Positions 16,660 to 25,955 of a DNA stretch of 64,000 nucleotides are shown one piece after another. Under the pieces are notes generated by a model. That model saw only the letters and a program-made list of their open reading frames with translations. It searched no databases and had not been told where the DNA came from. Source of the stretch: Pseudotabrizicola formosa (lineage in GTDB: Bacteria; Pseudomonadota; Alphaproteobacteria; Rhodobacterales; Rhodobacteraceae); NCBI RefSeq assembly GCF_002900965.1, contig NZ_PJOM01000007.1, positions 32,235-96,234 of the forward strand. The letters are read 5' to 3'. The position numbers and the translations under genes are program-made. Within the stretch, counting starts at the first letter, position 1; every line of letters begins with the position of its first letter.

Positions 16660-17545
16660 CCCCGAACCCCAACGACTGGGATCTGACGCGCCTGCGCGCC
16701 ATGATCAAACACGAACTGGCCAGAACCGACGTGATCATCGTGTCAAACCGGGAACCCTATGTTCACTCCGCCGGGCCCGATGGACCGCGCTGTTCGGTGC
16801 CTGCCGGTGGCCTCGTTTCGGCGCTTGAACCCATTGCGCGTGGATGCGGCGGCACATGGATTGCCCATGGCAGCGGATCGGCCGACCGTGAGACGGTCGA
16901 CGCGCAGGACCGGATTCAGGTGCCCCCCGGCAACCCCAGTTATACCCTGCGCCGGGTCTGGCTAAGCCCCGAAGAGGAGAGGGGTGGCGCTGTTCCGCAT
17001 CAATTTCATCGACTGCATAGACCGCACACTGGAAAGCCGCATAAATCACGAAACCTGGTCTGTGCGCTATGGCGGCAAGGTCTCGCGCGTCCGCACCTAC
17101 CCGATTTCCATAGCCTGGCCGGACCGTCCCCCGCAGCCGCCCCACACACCTTTTGCACGCGAAGCGCTTGGCATGAAGTCGGCCGCAAAGCTGATCCTCG
17201 CCGTCGGCAGGCTCGATTATACAAAAGGCATCCCCGAATTCATGCAGGCGTTTGAAGATCTGCTGACACGGCATCTTGAACTCCGCGGCAATGTGCATCT
17301 GTATCATGTCGCAGCCCCCAGCCGCAGCGAAGTAGCCTCTTACCGCAGCCTTCATCACAATTGCCTGCGGATCAGCCAGGCGATCAACGACCGTTTTGGC
17401 ACCGAAGATTACACGCCGCTGCTGTTCGTCGACCGCCATTTCGACCGCGAGGAGCAAGAACATCTATCGCTGGGCAGGACGGATGCTGGAAGATGCGGCG
17501 CAGGTGCGCAGCCGCAATCAGATGCTCCGCCGCAGCGGCAGCGCA
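16660..17545 (+). pseudogene. otsA: Trehalose-6-phosphate synthase (otsA) pseudogene with two internal deletions
   Basis: Three pieces of a GT20 trehalose-6-phosphate synthase lie in three frames. Piece 1 (to about 16985): VIIVSNREPYVHSAGPDGPR, GGLVSALEPIARGCGGTWIA and SYTLRRVWLSPEEE. Piece 2 (about 17000-17465): NFIDCIDRTLESRINHETWS, YPISIAWP, LAVGRLDYTKGI and DRHFDREE. Piece 3 (about 17467-17545): NIYRWAGRMLEDAAQV. Compared with the family, about 150 residues (the region between PEEE and NFID) and then about 80-100 residues between DREE and NIYRWAG are missing. No active enzyme is possible. The frame at 16448-16650 just upstream may be the remains of the N-terminal part, but it is not recognisable. 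Confidence 0.85.
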
Positions 17546-17615
17546 GCGGATCGTCCGGCGCGTGGCGATGTGCTCGGCCCGTCAGACACTTCTTTTCAGG
17601 CGACAGGAAAACCCG

Positions 17616-18346
17616 ATGCAAAAGCCCCCCGTCCCTAACCTGTCCGAAACCGCCCTGTTTCTCGACATCGACGGTACACTTGTTGAACATGCGGCACATC
17701 CAGAGGGCGTGCGTGTCGCGCCGGATTTGCCGGATATTCTGGGAAAGCTGAACCTGAAGCTGGAGGGTGCCATCGCCTTTGTGACCGGGCGAACCTGACC
17801 ATGGTGGAGAAGCTCTTCGGACAGCTCGGGCTTGCGGCCGCGGGCACCTTCGGGATCGAACTGATGCACGGTGACGCGCTTGAAACCGGCGGTGAGGCTG
17901 CGGCCCTCGTCGCGCCGGTGTTTGACGCATTGGAAAATTCATTTTCAGGCACCGATGGCGTCTATTTTGAACACAAGGGCGCGGTCCTTGCCATTCACAC
18001 CCGCGCCGCGCCCGAGGCATTGACGACAGTCATCGCGCGCTGCCGCGAAACCTTGCTGCTGCCCGATGGGTACCGCCTTGTCGAGGGCCACGCGGGCGTC
18101 GAATTTCTGCCAGAGGGGGCGACAAAAAGCGCTGCCATCGCGTGGTTCATGACCCGCCCACCCTTTCGCAACCGGGTGCCGGTCTTTCTGGGCGACGATA
18201 CTTCCGATGAAATCGGCTTTGAATGGACCAATCATAACGACGGCATTTCTGTGCGCGTCGGCGCACCAAAGCCGACAGCAGCGAAACATGCGCTGGAGAC
18301 CGTGCCAGAGGTGCATGACTGGCTAAAGAAACTTGCGCGCCAGTAG
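17616..18346 (+). pseudogene. otsB: Trehalose-6-phosphate phosphatase (otsB), frameshifted
   Basis: The gene starts well (AGGAAAA, then ATG at 17616) and encodes the HAD nucleophile motif FLDIDGTLVE, but the frame ends at 17798 after GAIAFVTGR. The rest continues one frame over from about 17795 (NLTMVEKLFGQLGLAAAG) to 18346 and contains the other HAD motifs, including LGDDTSDEIGFEW. A single-base indel near 17790-17800 explains it. The downstream part alone (ATG at 17801) lacks the catalytic aspartate. A sequencing error cannot be excluded for this gene alone, but its neighbour otsA is clearly deleted, so decay is more likely. Confidence 0.82.
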
Positions 18347-18366
18347 CCCCACCCAATCACATAGAA

Positions 18367-18558
18367 CTAGCCCGTTTCGGGCAGGTCTTTCGCCTCGTTG
18401 CCCTCTCGGGCCTGCCGATCCAGCGCGACCTGGAGCTGTTGTGCCATGTCAACCAAGTGTTGGGGCACGGGTTCTGCGGCGATGCCCTTCATAAGATCTG
18501 CAGCCATACCCACAAGATCATCGGCGGAAGGGTGTGCCTCATTCTGGCTGGCCGGCAT
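18367..18558 (-). CDS. NepR-like small protein, copy A (candidate anti-sigma factor)
   Basis: A 63-residue protein. After a polar start (MPASQNEAHPSADD) comes an amphipathic helix pair with the pattern EPVPQHLVDMAQQLQVAL, resembling the core of NepR anti-EcfG proteins (helix, P-V-P, helix with L--L/QL), and a polar tail ending KDLPETG. AGGGA lies 5 bases before this ATG; an in-frame ATG 11 codons upstream lacks a site. It is divergent from the broken ecfG copy at 18673 and is a paralogue of the protein at 33630-33839, which is divergent from the intact ecfG. NepR holds EcfG inactive until PhyR releases it; here the cognate sigma gene is dead. The NepR assignment is by motif and context only. 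Confidence 0.6.
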   Translation of the reverse strand: MPASQNEAHPSADDLVGMAADLMKGIAAEPVPQHLVDMAQQLQVALDRQAREGNEAKDLPETG

Positions 18559-18604
18559 GCTAGTCCCTAAATTCTTGGCGTTACATTTCATATAATGCGC
18601 CCCA

Positions 18605-18629
18605 GAAACTTAGCCAACATCAATGCGTT
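18605..18629 (+). promoter_or_regulatory. Decayed EcfG promoter of the broken sigma gene
   Basis: GAAAC at 18605-18609, 16 bases, CGTT at 18626-18629. The -10 element and the following leader align with the leader of the intact ecfG (both have CGTTTT, TCACAC, CTCGTGTC/ATCGTGTC, CGTGAAC, then ATG), but the -35 element has changed from GGAAC to GAAAC. Confidence 0.55.
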
Positions 18630-18672
18630 TTCACATCACACGCTCGTGTCTTTGAAAACAATCGTGAACAGC

Positions 18673-18873
18673 ATGGCAGATCAGGCTTTGCGCCTACGGA
18701 CGCCATGCCGCGTCCCCACCGATGCCGACGATCTGCCGCAGCAGACGCTGACAAAAGCGCTCGCCAATATCGATAAATTCACGCCGGGTACTTGATTGCG
18801 GACCTGGCTTTTTACCATCATGCCAAACATCTTTCACACCAATACCGTTCTGCGGTCCCGGAAAACCACAGGT
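18673..18873 (+). pseudogene. EcfG-type sigma factor pseudogene (copy A)
   Basis: This is a degraded duplicate of the sigma gene at 33026-33517. It retains TDADDL-QQTLTKALAN-DKFTPGT and WLFTIMPN-FHTNTV-R-R-TTG. It has lost about 11 codons after the start, carries an in-frame TGA at 18793-18795 in place of the Arg codon after TPGT, and loses all similarity after about 18873, so most of the sigma region 4 and DNA-binding part is gone. The start ATG (18673) aligns with the ATG of the intact gene (33517), which helps fix that start. It cannot make a working sigma factor. Confidence 0.85.
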
Positions 18874-18985
18874 GGCCGAGCAGCTCGCCCGCAGCACCGC
18901 CATCATTGCGCTGAATTTACAGAAAATGCCCTTACAAAAGAACGCCTGACATGCTATTTTCGCATATCCCGTCAATAATTGTGCC

Positions 18986-19543
18986 ATGAACTCCGACCAA
19001 CACTCTTACTCTGGTGCGCCGGACAGCGCAGACTCGGAACCCTCCCCTGCCGGAGAGGGTGACAGTACCGACGGCAGCGACCGACGAAGCAGCGCGCCTT
19101 TGCGCGCTCACCGGCAGACCCTTTCTCAAGCTCTTAGCGCCATCGCGGCAGACCCGGTCCGAGAGGCCATCGCGGACAACGACCAGATCACCTTGCTGGG
19201 TGGGCGGGGTCGCGCCGGGCTGATCCTGCGTTTTGCCTTGCCGAATGTGCTTCCTGCCCCGCCGGACATGCCCCACTGGTCCTGGTTGGTCAACCATAGG
19301 GCAGAGGGCGTGATCGGAGCCTTTTGCTTGGTGCTGGCCGCTGTCCTCGTGCTGCCGATCCCCTTTGGGAACATGCTCCCGGCCTTTGCGATCTCGCTGA
19401 TCGCCTTAGGGGTTCTGGAGCTTGACGGCCTTTGGGTCATGATCGGCACAATGACCGGGCTTGTCTCGCTCTTCATCGTTGCGGGCGTGGTCTCTGCGCT
19501 GGTCGGGTCAACGATTCTCCTTCTCTCCCACGCCTTCGGCTGA
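18986..19543 (+). CDS. ExoD-family membrane protein with a shortened middle
   Basis: A 185-residue protein with a polar N-terminus and the two conserved blocks of the ExoD (exopolysaccharide synthesis) family: LGGRGRAGLILRFALPNVLP-PP near residues 71-93, and VLVLPIPFGNMLPAFAISLI with LGVLELDGLWVM near 121-155. The family normally has around 50 extra residues between these blocks; here PPDM is joined almost directly to the C-terminal membrane helices, in frame. It may be a deleted, possibly non-functional gene, consistent with the decayed stretch just before it. It is followed after 38 bases by the CorC-type gene. Confidence 0.7.
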   Translation: MNSDQHSYSGAPDSADSEPSPAGEGDSTDGSDRRSSAPLRAHRQTLSQALSAIAADPVREAIADNDQITLLGGRGRAGLILRFALPNVLPAPPDMPHWSWLVNHRAEGVIGAFCLVLAAVLVLPIPFGNMLPAFAISLIALGVLELDGLWVMIGTMTGLVSLFIVAGVVSALVGSTILLLSHAFG

Positions 19544-19581
19544 TCCAGCCGGATATCTCAATTCAAACGGAACGCACCGCC

Positions 19582-20865
19582 ATGTGGCTCGAAATCCTTC
19601 TCGTCTTTACCCTGACACTTGTGAATGGCGTGCTGGCCATGTCCGAACTGGCCATCGTCTCATCCCGCACGGCGCGGTTGAAGGTGATGGCCGACAATGG
19701 CAGCCGGGGGGCTGTCACCGCCATGCGGCTGGCGGCTGACCCTGGGAGGTTCCTGTCCAGCGTACAGATCGGCATTACGCTGGTGGGTGTGTTGTCGGGG
19801 GCGTTTTCGGGGGCGACGTTGGGTGTGCGTCTGGCAGGAAGCCTTACTGACCTTGGCATGAGCCCGGCGCTGGCGCAGACGCTTGGCGTCGGCGGCGTGG
19901 TCGTCGCCATCACTTATCTATCGCTGATCTTTGGCGAACTGGTCCCAAAGCAGATCGCCCTGCGCGCGCCCGAAGCCGCCGCTGTGCGGATCGCGCCGCT
20001 TTTGAACCTGATCGCCATCGTGGCGGCCCCGATTGTCTGGGTGCTGAACGGCTCGGGCAAGATGGTGCTGACACTCCTTGGCCAGTCGGGCGACGCGGAC
20101 CGCAACATGACCGACGAAGAGGTGAAGATGGTTCTGGCCGAAGCGCACTCCTCTGGCGTGATGGACAAGGCCGAGACCGACATGATCGCCGGGGTGATGC
20201 GCATTGCAGACCGCACGGCCAAAGGCCTTATGGTCCCGCGCCACGAGGTCGAGACGGTCGAGGCAACCGACAGCCCCGCAGCCGTCATTCGCAAGTTTCG
20301 CGACACCGGCCATTCGCGGCTTTTGGTGCGCGAAGGTGATGCCGACAATATCATCGGCGTGCTGAAATCGCGGGACTTTCTGGATGTCGGGAAATCGGGC
20401 GTCCCGCATGATCTGCGCGGCCTGTTGATCGAAACTCCGGTGGTGCGCGACGGAATGAACGCGCTTGACGTGCTGGAAACCCTGCGCAAGGCCCCGGCGC
20501 ATATGGTGTTGGTCTATGACGAATACGGCCATTTCGAAGGCATCATCACCCCGATGGACGTGCTTCAGGCCATCGCAGGCGATTTTGTCGAGGGGGAGGA
20601 AACCGAGGCCAAGATCGCGATACGCGAGGATGGCAGTCTGCTTGTCGCCGGTTGGATGCCTGCGGATGAATTCTCCGAGCGCGTCGGCATCACACTGGAC
20701 GAGGACCGCGATTACGAGACCGTCGCGGGTCTGGTGATCGAGAAAATGGGCAGCCTGCCAAAACTAGGCGAGCATGTCGAAGTGTCCGGCTGGAGGATCG
20801 AGGTGGTCGACCTTGACGGTCGCCGGATCGATAAACTGCTGGTCGAAAAGATCACCGATCGCTGA
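19582..20865 (+). CDS. CNNM/CorC-type membrane protein with CBS domains (HlyC/CorC family)
   Basis: A 427-residue protein with four N-terminal membrane segments (DUF21/CNNM, about residues 1-190, including LVNGVLAMSELAIVSSR and FGELVPKQIALR), a CBS pair (about 205-325, with MVPRHEVETVEA and VLVYDEYGHFEGIITPMDVL) and a C-terminal CorC_HlyC domain with YETVAGLVIEKMGSLP. Such proteins are linked to magnesium or cobalt efflux and to resistance to ion stress. The ATG at 19582 starts MWLEILLVFTLTLVNG, the expected N-terminus; the longer frame overlaps exoD. It is intact and ends 211 bases before the convergent tctA stop. Confidence 0.88.
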   Translation: MWLEILLVFTLTLVNGVLAMSELAIVSSRTARLKVMADNGSRGAVTAMRLAADPGRFLSSVQIGITLVGVLSGAFSGATLGVRLAGSLTDLGMSPALAQTLGVGGVVVAITYLSLIFGELVPKQIALRAPEAAAVRIAPLLNLIAIVAAPIVWVLNGSGKMVLTLLGQSGDADRNMTDEEVKMVLAEAHSSGVMDKAETDMIAGVMRIADRTAKGLMVPRHEVETVEATDSPAAVIRKFRDTGHSRLLVREGDADNIIGVLKSRDFLDVGKSGVPHDLRGLLIETPVVRDGMNALDVLETLRKAPAHMVLVYDEYGHFEGIITPMDVLQAIAGDFVEGEETEAKIAIREDGSLLVAGWMPADEFSERVGITLDEDRDYETVAGLVIEKMGSLPKLGEHVEVSGWRIEVVDLDGRRIDKLLVEKITDR

Positions 20866-20940
20866 GGACACCCCGACAGCGCCAAAATCCGGTGCGCGCT
20901 CGCCTCAGTCCCGACGTTTTGCGCCGCCGGTATCTGGCGT

Positions 20941-20969
20941 CGGAGCAGGGCCGCAGTGGCCCTGCTCCG
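20941..20969. terminator. Hairpin between convergent genes
   Basis: CGGAGCAGGGCC (20941-20952) and GGCCCTGCTCCG (20958-20969) form a perfect 12-bp stem with a 5-base loop. It lies between the convergent stops of the CorC-type gene (20865) and tctA (21077). There is no T-run, so it may act as a rho-aided or RNA-protecting end for both transcripts. Confidence 0.5.
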
Positions 20970-21076
20970 CAATCGGTCTGGTCAGATGCTCCTGGCACGC
21001 GGCAAGGTGCTGCGCACACAAGGGCGGCAAAACCGATTTACGGAAGATGCCCCTTGAGCGCGCAAGATCCGGCTGC

Positions 21077-22594
21077 TCAGTCTTCGTCGCCTGCGATCTG
21101 CGCCAGAACGGCACCTTTGCCGCGCCAGCGCAGCAATGGCGGCACCACCAGAGCCAGCAGCGCCACACCGAAAAGCGCTGCGGCAAGGGGCGTGCTGACA
21201 AGCGTCGTCCAGTCACCCTGTGCAATCGACAAGGCGCGGCGCAACTGTTGCTCTGCCATCGGCCCGAGGATCAGACCGACAATCACCGGCGCAATCGGAT
21301 AGCCGTAAAGTCGCATCAGATATCCCAATACGCCAAAAAGCATCAGCATGAACAATTCCACTGGCGAGGGATTCAGGCCGATCGTGCCCAGAGTCGCAAA
21401 CAACAGAATGCCCGCATAAAGCCAGGGGCGCGGAATGGTGAGCAACTTCACCCAAAACCTGATCAGCGGCAGGTTCAGCACCAGAAGCATGATATTGGCG
21501 ATCAGAAGGCTGGCAATCAGACCCCAGACAAGTTGTGGCGATGTGGCAAACAGCAGGGGACCCGGTTGCAGACCGAATTGCTGAAACCCTGCCAGCATGA
21601 TCGCGGCCGTTGCCGTTGTGGGCAGGCCCAGTGTCAGCAAAGGCACCAATGTACCGGCGGCGGCGGCATTGTTCGCGGCCTCCGGGCCTGCAACGCCTTC
21701 GATAGCACCATGGCCAAATTCCTCAGGGTGTTTTGCACAACGCTTCTCAGTCCCATAGGACAGGAAGCTGGCAATGTCCGCCCCGCCGGCAGGCATGGCA
21801 CCGATCGGAAAGCCAATCGCTGTGCCACGGAGCCAAGGCTTCCATGACCTTGACCAATCGGCGCGGGTCATGGCGACAGAGCCTTTGATCGCATGCACTT
21901 TTTCTTGCATCGCAGGCCCTTGGGCCGCCACGAACAAGGCTTCGCCAAGCGCGAACATGGCAACGGCGAGCGTGGTCACCTCGATCCCGTCCAGCAGCTG
22001 CGGCACACCGAATGACAGCCGGGCCTGCCCGGTCAGCCCGTCGATCCCGACAATGGCAAGGGCAAGACCAACGAACAGCGATGTCAGCCCCTTCATGGTG
22101 CTTTCGCCAAAGGCCGCCGAAACGGTGACGAAGGCAAGGACCATCAGCGCAAAATATTCCCGCGGGCCGAAGACCAGCGCCAGTTTCACGATATGCGGGG
22201 CCAAAAAGGCCAATGCCAGCGTGGCCAGCAGCCCCGCCACGAAAGACCCGATAGCAGCGGTGGCAAGCGCAGGTCCGCCCCGTCCGGCGCGGGCCATCTT
22301 GTTGCCCTCCAGCGCGGTAACGATGGATGCGCTTTCGCCCGGCGTGTTGAGCAGGATCGACGTGGTCGATCCCCCATACATTCCGCCGTAATAAATGCCC
22401 GCAAACATGATCAGGGACCCCGCAGGATCAAGCCCGTAGGTGACGGGCAGCAGCAGCGCTACGGTCAGTGCCGGCCCAATGCCGGGCAAGACGCCGACAG
22501 CGGTCCCAAGAGTGACGCCGATCAGCGCGTAAAGCAGGATCATCGGGTCAAGCGCGGTGGCAAAACCCTGCATCAGGAAATCAAACGTGCTCAT
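21077..22594 (-). CDS. tctA: Tripartite tricarboxylate transporter, large permease TctA
   Basis: A 505-residue membrane protein with about eleven or twelve helices and the TctA signature [20 protein letters not shown] near residues 34-53, plus [20 protein letters not shown] in the second half. It is the main permease for citrate or another carboxylate, driven by an ion gradient. It is last in the tctC-tctB-tctA order with one base between tctB and tctA. No truncation is seen. Confidence 0.92.
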   Translation of the reverse strand: MSTFDFLMQGFATALDPMILLYALIGVTLGTAVGVLPGIGPALTVALLLPVTYGLDPAGSLIMFAGIYYGGMYGGSTTSILLNTPGESASIVTALEGNKMARAGRGGPALATAAIGSFVAGLLATLALAFLAPHIVKLALVFGPREYFALMVLAFVTVSAAFGESTMKGLTSLFVGLALAIVGIDGLTGQARLSFGVPQLLDGIEVTTLAVAMFALGEALFVAAQGPAMQEKVHAIKGSVAMTRADWSRSWKPWLRGTAIGFPIGAMPAGGADIASFLSYGTEKRCAKHPEEFGHGAIEGVAGPEAANNAAAAGTLVPLLTLGLPTTATAAIMLAGFQQFGLQPGPLLFATSPQLVWGLIASLLIANIMLLVLNLPLIRFWVKLLTIPRPWLYAGILLFATLGTIGLNPSPVELFMLMLFGVLGYLMRLYGYPIAPVIVGLILGPMAEQQLRRALSIAQGDWTTLVSTPLAAALFGVALLALVVPPLLRWRGKGAVLAQIAGDED

Positions 22595-22595
22595 A

Positions 22596-23087
22596 TCAGC
22601 TCCCGAAGATCAGGGTTTCGAGGAAACCCGCTGGCAGGTTCAGCTTCAGCAGCTGGTCGAAGACGCCATAGATCGCCAGGGCAAAGCCAATTCCGACCGG
22701 CAGGCTGAGCGCAAAATTGCGCCGACCAAAGGCTGCGGCGGTACAGGCGAAGAGCAGCCCCGAAGCGATGGAAAAGCCCAGCGGATGCAGCAGGATCATC
22801 TGCAGGGCCAGACCCCCGATGATGAACAGCACAGGCACCGGCTGCTGGCGCGGAAACCGCGTCCCGCCGTGGCGCAACCCCTTCCAGACATGGGTCAGCG
22901 CCAGAAGCCAGAGACAGCCGCCGATAAAAACCGGCACGTCACCCGAGCCGATGCCCGCATATCCGCCCTTGTCGGGGATGATCATGCCTTGCCAGATCAG
23001 CAGGCTGCCCAGGCCCGCCAGCAGGGCCGCGATGATGAACGCCGCCCCGTCGGGGCGGCGTTCGAATGCGATATCAGATCCGTTCAT
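22596..23087 (-). CDS. tctB: Tripartite tricarboxylate transporter, small membrane subunit TctB
   Basis: A 163-residue membrane protein with four helices ([50 protein letters not shown] and a C-terminal one), matching TctB in size and position. Its start overlaps the tctC stop by 4 bases. It works with TctA in the inner membrane. Confidence 0.85.
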   Translation of the reverse strand: MNGSDIAFERRPDGAAFIIAALLAGLGSLLIWQGMIIPDKGGYAGIGSGDVPVFIGGCLWLLALTHVWKGLRHGGTRFPRQQPVPVLFIIGGLALQMILLHPLGFSIASGLLFACTAAAFGRRNFALSLPVGIGFALAIYGVFDQLLKLNLPAGFLETLIFGS

Positions 23088-24028
23088 TGAACCAGACCGA
23101 TGTCGGTCAGGATCGCGGTGGTGGCTTCGATGTCCTCGGCCAGTTGCGCGTCAAACTCCGGGCCGGACAGGTAGGTGTCAGCCCAGCCCTTGGTCTCCAG
23201 CATGGCCTTCCAACCGGCCGACGTTGCCAGCTTGTCAATGTCGGCGGTCACGGCGGCCTTCTGTTCATCCGACAGGCCCGGTGCGGCAGCGACCATGCGC
23301 CAGTTCTGTACGTTCACATCATAGCCCGACTCCATAAGGGTCGGTGCATCCGTTCCCACCCATCTTTCCTCGGTTGAAACGGCCAGCATCCTCAGGGTTC
23401 CGGCCTCGACCTGCGGCAGGAATTCACCCACCCCGGAAATGCCCACCGTCACCTGGTTGCCCAGTATGGCTGCCAGTGCCTCGCCACCGCCCGAGAAGGC
23501 GATATAGTTGATGCTGGTCGGATCAACGCCTGCCGCTTTGGCCAGCAGGCCCACGGTGATGTGATCCACGCCACCCGCGGAACCGCCCGCCCAGGATACC
23601 GCGCCCGGATCAGCCTTCATCATCTCGACCAGTTCGGTGATGTTCTGGATCGGCGACGAGGCCGACACCGCGATCCCGACCGCTTCGCCGGTCAGACGGG
23701 CAATCGGGGTGACATCGGCCAGCGACACGGGCGAGTCATTTGTCAGGATCGCCCCGACCATGACATACCCCCCGACGATCAGCTGGCTTGCATCGCCCGC
23801 AGCGGATGACGCAAACTGCGCCAGACCCACGGTGCCACCGGCGCCGGGGACGTTCTGCACCTGCACTGAACCAGAGATGCCCTCGGCCTGCATGACTTCC
23901 TGCATGGCGCGCGCCGTGCCATCCCAACCGCCACCGGGGGCCGCCGGGGCGATGATGACATAATCTTCTGCAAAAGCCGGCATGGCCAAAGCTGCCGCAA
24001 AAGAAACGCTCAGAAGCGTGTGTTTCAT
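23084..24028 (-). CDS. tctC: Tripartite tricarboxylate transporter, substrate-binding protein TctC
   Basis: A 314-residue periplasmic protein. A signal peptide ends at PAFA (residue 20); the mature part begins EDYVIIAPAAPGGGWDGTAR, the usual TctC motif, and ends GLVQ. It binds a di- or tricarboxylate and presents it to TctAB. The start is the ATG at 24028 with GGAGGAGAA just upstream; the longer frame has no family similarity. First gene of tctCBA, so the promoter lies between 24029 and 24140. Confidence 0.92.
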   Translation of the reverse strand: MKHTLLSVSFAAALAMPAFAEDYVIIAPAAPGGGWDGTARAMQEVMQAEGISGSVQVQNVPGAGGTVGLAQFASSAAGDASQLIVGGYVMVGAILTNDSPVSLADVTPIARLTGEAVGIAVSASSPIQNITELVEMMKADPGAVSWAGGSAGGVDHITVGLLAKAAGVDPTSINYIAFSGGGEALAAILGNQVTVGISGVGEFLPQVEAGTLRMLAVSTEERWVGTDAPTLMESGYDVNVQNWRMVAAAPGLSDEQKAAVTADIDKLATSAGWKAMLETKGWADTYLSGPEFDAQLAEDIEATTAILTDIGLVQ

Positions 24029-24140
24029 AATATTCTCCTCCCAAAGCACGTTTTTCGTGCCAATTGCCCTCAGGTGGCACCTCCTCGTGCCAGCCCTGGC
24101 GCAGATCTCAGCACAAATTCCTGTCAAAAAGCTGACAAAC

Positions 24141-25202
24141 CTATTCCAGGGCCAATGCCTTTTGCCAACGGCGCAAAAACAGCTGTCGCTTGGCCTGATC
24201 CAGATAGGCCAGAACTCCGGGACTGACGGGAATGGGCCGCAGCTGATCGCCCCAAGCACGCTGCATCGCAACGCCGCTGCCCTCTCCCACGACCTCCGGA
24301 CTGACCGAGGGCAGCCGCAGCTTTTCGGACAGCAGGGTCTGGCCTTCCACGCTCATGAGAAAGGCCAGAAAGGCGCGGCCAAGATCCGGCCTTGCCGCGG
24401 CCCGCGGCACCATGGCGATGCGCGACACAACCACGGTATAGTCGCGCAGCAAGACAAAGCCGATGTCGGGCATCAACCGGGCCTGTTCGGCAGCGTAAGA
24501 CCCAAGGATGTTGTACCCCAGCACAAGGCGGCCGTCAGCAACCAGGTCGAGAATGCCTTGCGAGGTTGAAAAGGTCTGAAGCCCGGCCCTGCTCATCGCC
24601 CGCAGCAAAGACCAGATATCGGGAAAATGCTCGGCATCACGGGCGATGAACAGGTAGCCCACGGCCGAGCTTTCGATGTCATAGGTGCCGATCCGTCGCG
24701 TCAGGCTGTCGGGTGCCTTTGCCAGCCAATCCAGCAATTCCAGCCGCGACCGGGGCGGGCCGTCCGGAAAGCTGGGTATGTGATAGGCAAGCACGGCCGG
24801 TTCAAACGTCAGCGCAAAGGCGGTGTCCTGCCACTTGGTCCAAGCTGGCCAATTGGTGGCACTCTCCACCTCGACCTGTTGCCCATAACCGTCATTGGCC
24901 AGCTTCAGCTGCAGATCCATTGCAGAGGAAAAGACAAAATCCGCCGATGCCAGCCCCGCATCCGTTTCGGCAATCACACGGGCCGCAATATCACTGGCCA
25001 GAAGGTCTTCATAGCGCACCGCGACATCTGGACGGGTCGCCTGAAAGGCCGTGATGAGGATCGAAGCGACGCGGTTGTCGAGCGTCGAATAAATCACCAG
25101 GTCCTGCGGGCTGTCACCGCGCGCAGGGTAATGGGTGACCTCTGCCATTGCCTGGCTTGCCAGCGTGGCCACAGCGAAAAGGGGTACAAATGACAGGCGC
25201 AT
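24141..25202 (-). CDS. ABC-type extracellular substrate-binding protein next to tctDE
   Basis: A 353-residue exported protein with signal peptide MRLSFVPLFAVATLASQAMA and a type-2 periplasmic binding fold of the iron/polyamine-binding kind (DLVIYSTLDNRVASILITAF, SADFVFSSAMDLQLKLANDG, VLGYNILGSYAAEQARLMPD). It has no ABC permease next to it. It sits between tctC and the divergent tctDE genes, an arrangement in which such proteins may serve as a periplasmic partner that senses ligand for the TctE kinase. The ligand is unknown. Intact start and end. Confidence 0.7.
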   Translation of the reverse strand: MRLSFVPLFAVATLASQAMAEVTHYPARGDSPQDLVIYSTLDNRVASILITAFQATRPDVAVRYEDLLASDIAARVIAETDAGLASADFVFSSAMDLQLKLANDGYGQQVEVESATNWPAWTKWQDTAFALTFEPAVLAYHIPSFPDGPPRSRLELLDWLAKAPDSLTRRIGTYDIESSAVGYLFIARDAEHFPDIWSLLRAMSRAGLQTFSTSQGILDLVADGRLVLGYNILGSYAAEQARLMPDIGFVLLRDYTVVVSRIAMVPRAAARPDLGRAFLAFLMSVEGQTLLSEKLRLPSVSPEVVGEGSGVAMQRAWGDQLRPIPVSPGVLAYLDQAKRQLFLRRWQKALALE

Positions 25203-25277
25203 GCTGCAAATCCTGCCCCAGAAACAGGCGGTTCACAACAGCGCAGCGAGCGCCTAATCTGGGGTGACGGGGGCTTC

Positions 25278-25955
25278 ATGCGTTTGCTGTTGGTTGAAGA
25301 CGATCTGCCACTTGCCGAGGCGCTGGTGTCGCTTCTGGTCTCGTCCGGGTATGCCGTAGACTGTGTGCATGACGGTGAGTCGGCCAGGGCCCTGGTTGCC
25401 GCAGAGACCTTTGACCTGATGATCCTTGATCTGAACTTGCCGGAGCTTGACGGGCTGTCGGTGCTGCGGGCCATGCGGGCCCAAGGCAACCGGGCAGCCG
25501 TCATGATCCTGACCGCGCGCGGCACCGCCGAAGACCGGGTCCGCGGCCTTGATCTGGGGGCAGATGATTACATGGCCAAACCCTTTGATGTGCGCGAGTT
25601 CGAGGCGCGGGTGCGGTCTTTGCTGCGCCGTCAGGCGGGGTTGCGGTCGTCGACGCTGAGTCTTGGTCCCTTGTCGCTGGATCTGACCAGCCGGCAATTC
25701 CTTGCCCATGGCCAGATCATCGATCTGCCGCCGCGCGAGCGCGCAATTCTTGAACTTCTGGTCACCCGTGCGGGCAAGGTTGTGGCAAAAGAGGCAATCG
25801 TGCAATCGGTCACCTCGCTGGAGGATATCTTGTCCGACAATGCAATCGAGCAATATATCTCGCGCCTGCGCCGTCGTCTGCATCCGCTTGGGCTTGTCTT
25901 GCGGACGATCCGCGGCATTGGGTATCTGCTCGAAAAACCAAGCGAATTGGCATGA
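25278..25955 (+). CDS. tctD: Response regulator TctD (OmpR family)
   Basis: A 225-residue regulator. The receiver domain has acidic residues E7, D8, the phospho-acceptor D51 in LMILDLNLPELDG and K101 in YMAKPF. The C-terminal winged helix (about 130-220) contains RERAILELLVTRAGKVV and a YISRLRRRLHPLGL recognition region. Paired with the kinase downstream by a 4-base overlap, and divergent from the binding-protein gene and tctCBA, it likely activates that transporter when carboxylates are present. Confidence 0.9.
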   Translation: MRLLLVEDDLPLAEALVSLLVSSGYAVDCVHDGESARALVAAETFDLMILDLNLPELDGLSVLRAMRAQGNRAAVMILTARGTAEDRVRGLDLGADDYMAKPFDVREFEARVRSLLRRQAGLRSSTLSLGPLSLDLTSRQFLAHGQIIDLPPRERAILELLVTRAGKVVAKEAIVQSVTSLEDILSDNAIEQYISRLRRRLHPLGLVLRTIRGIGYLLEKPSELA

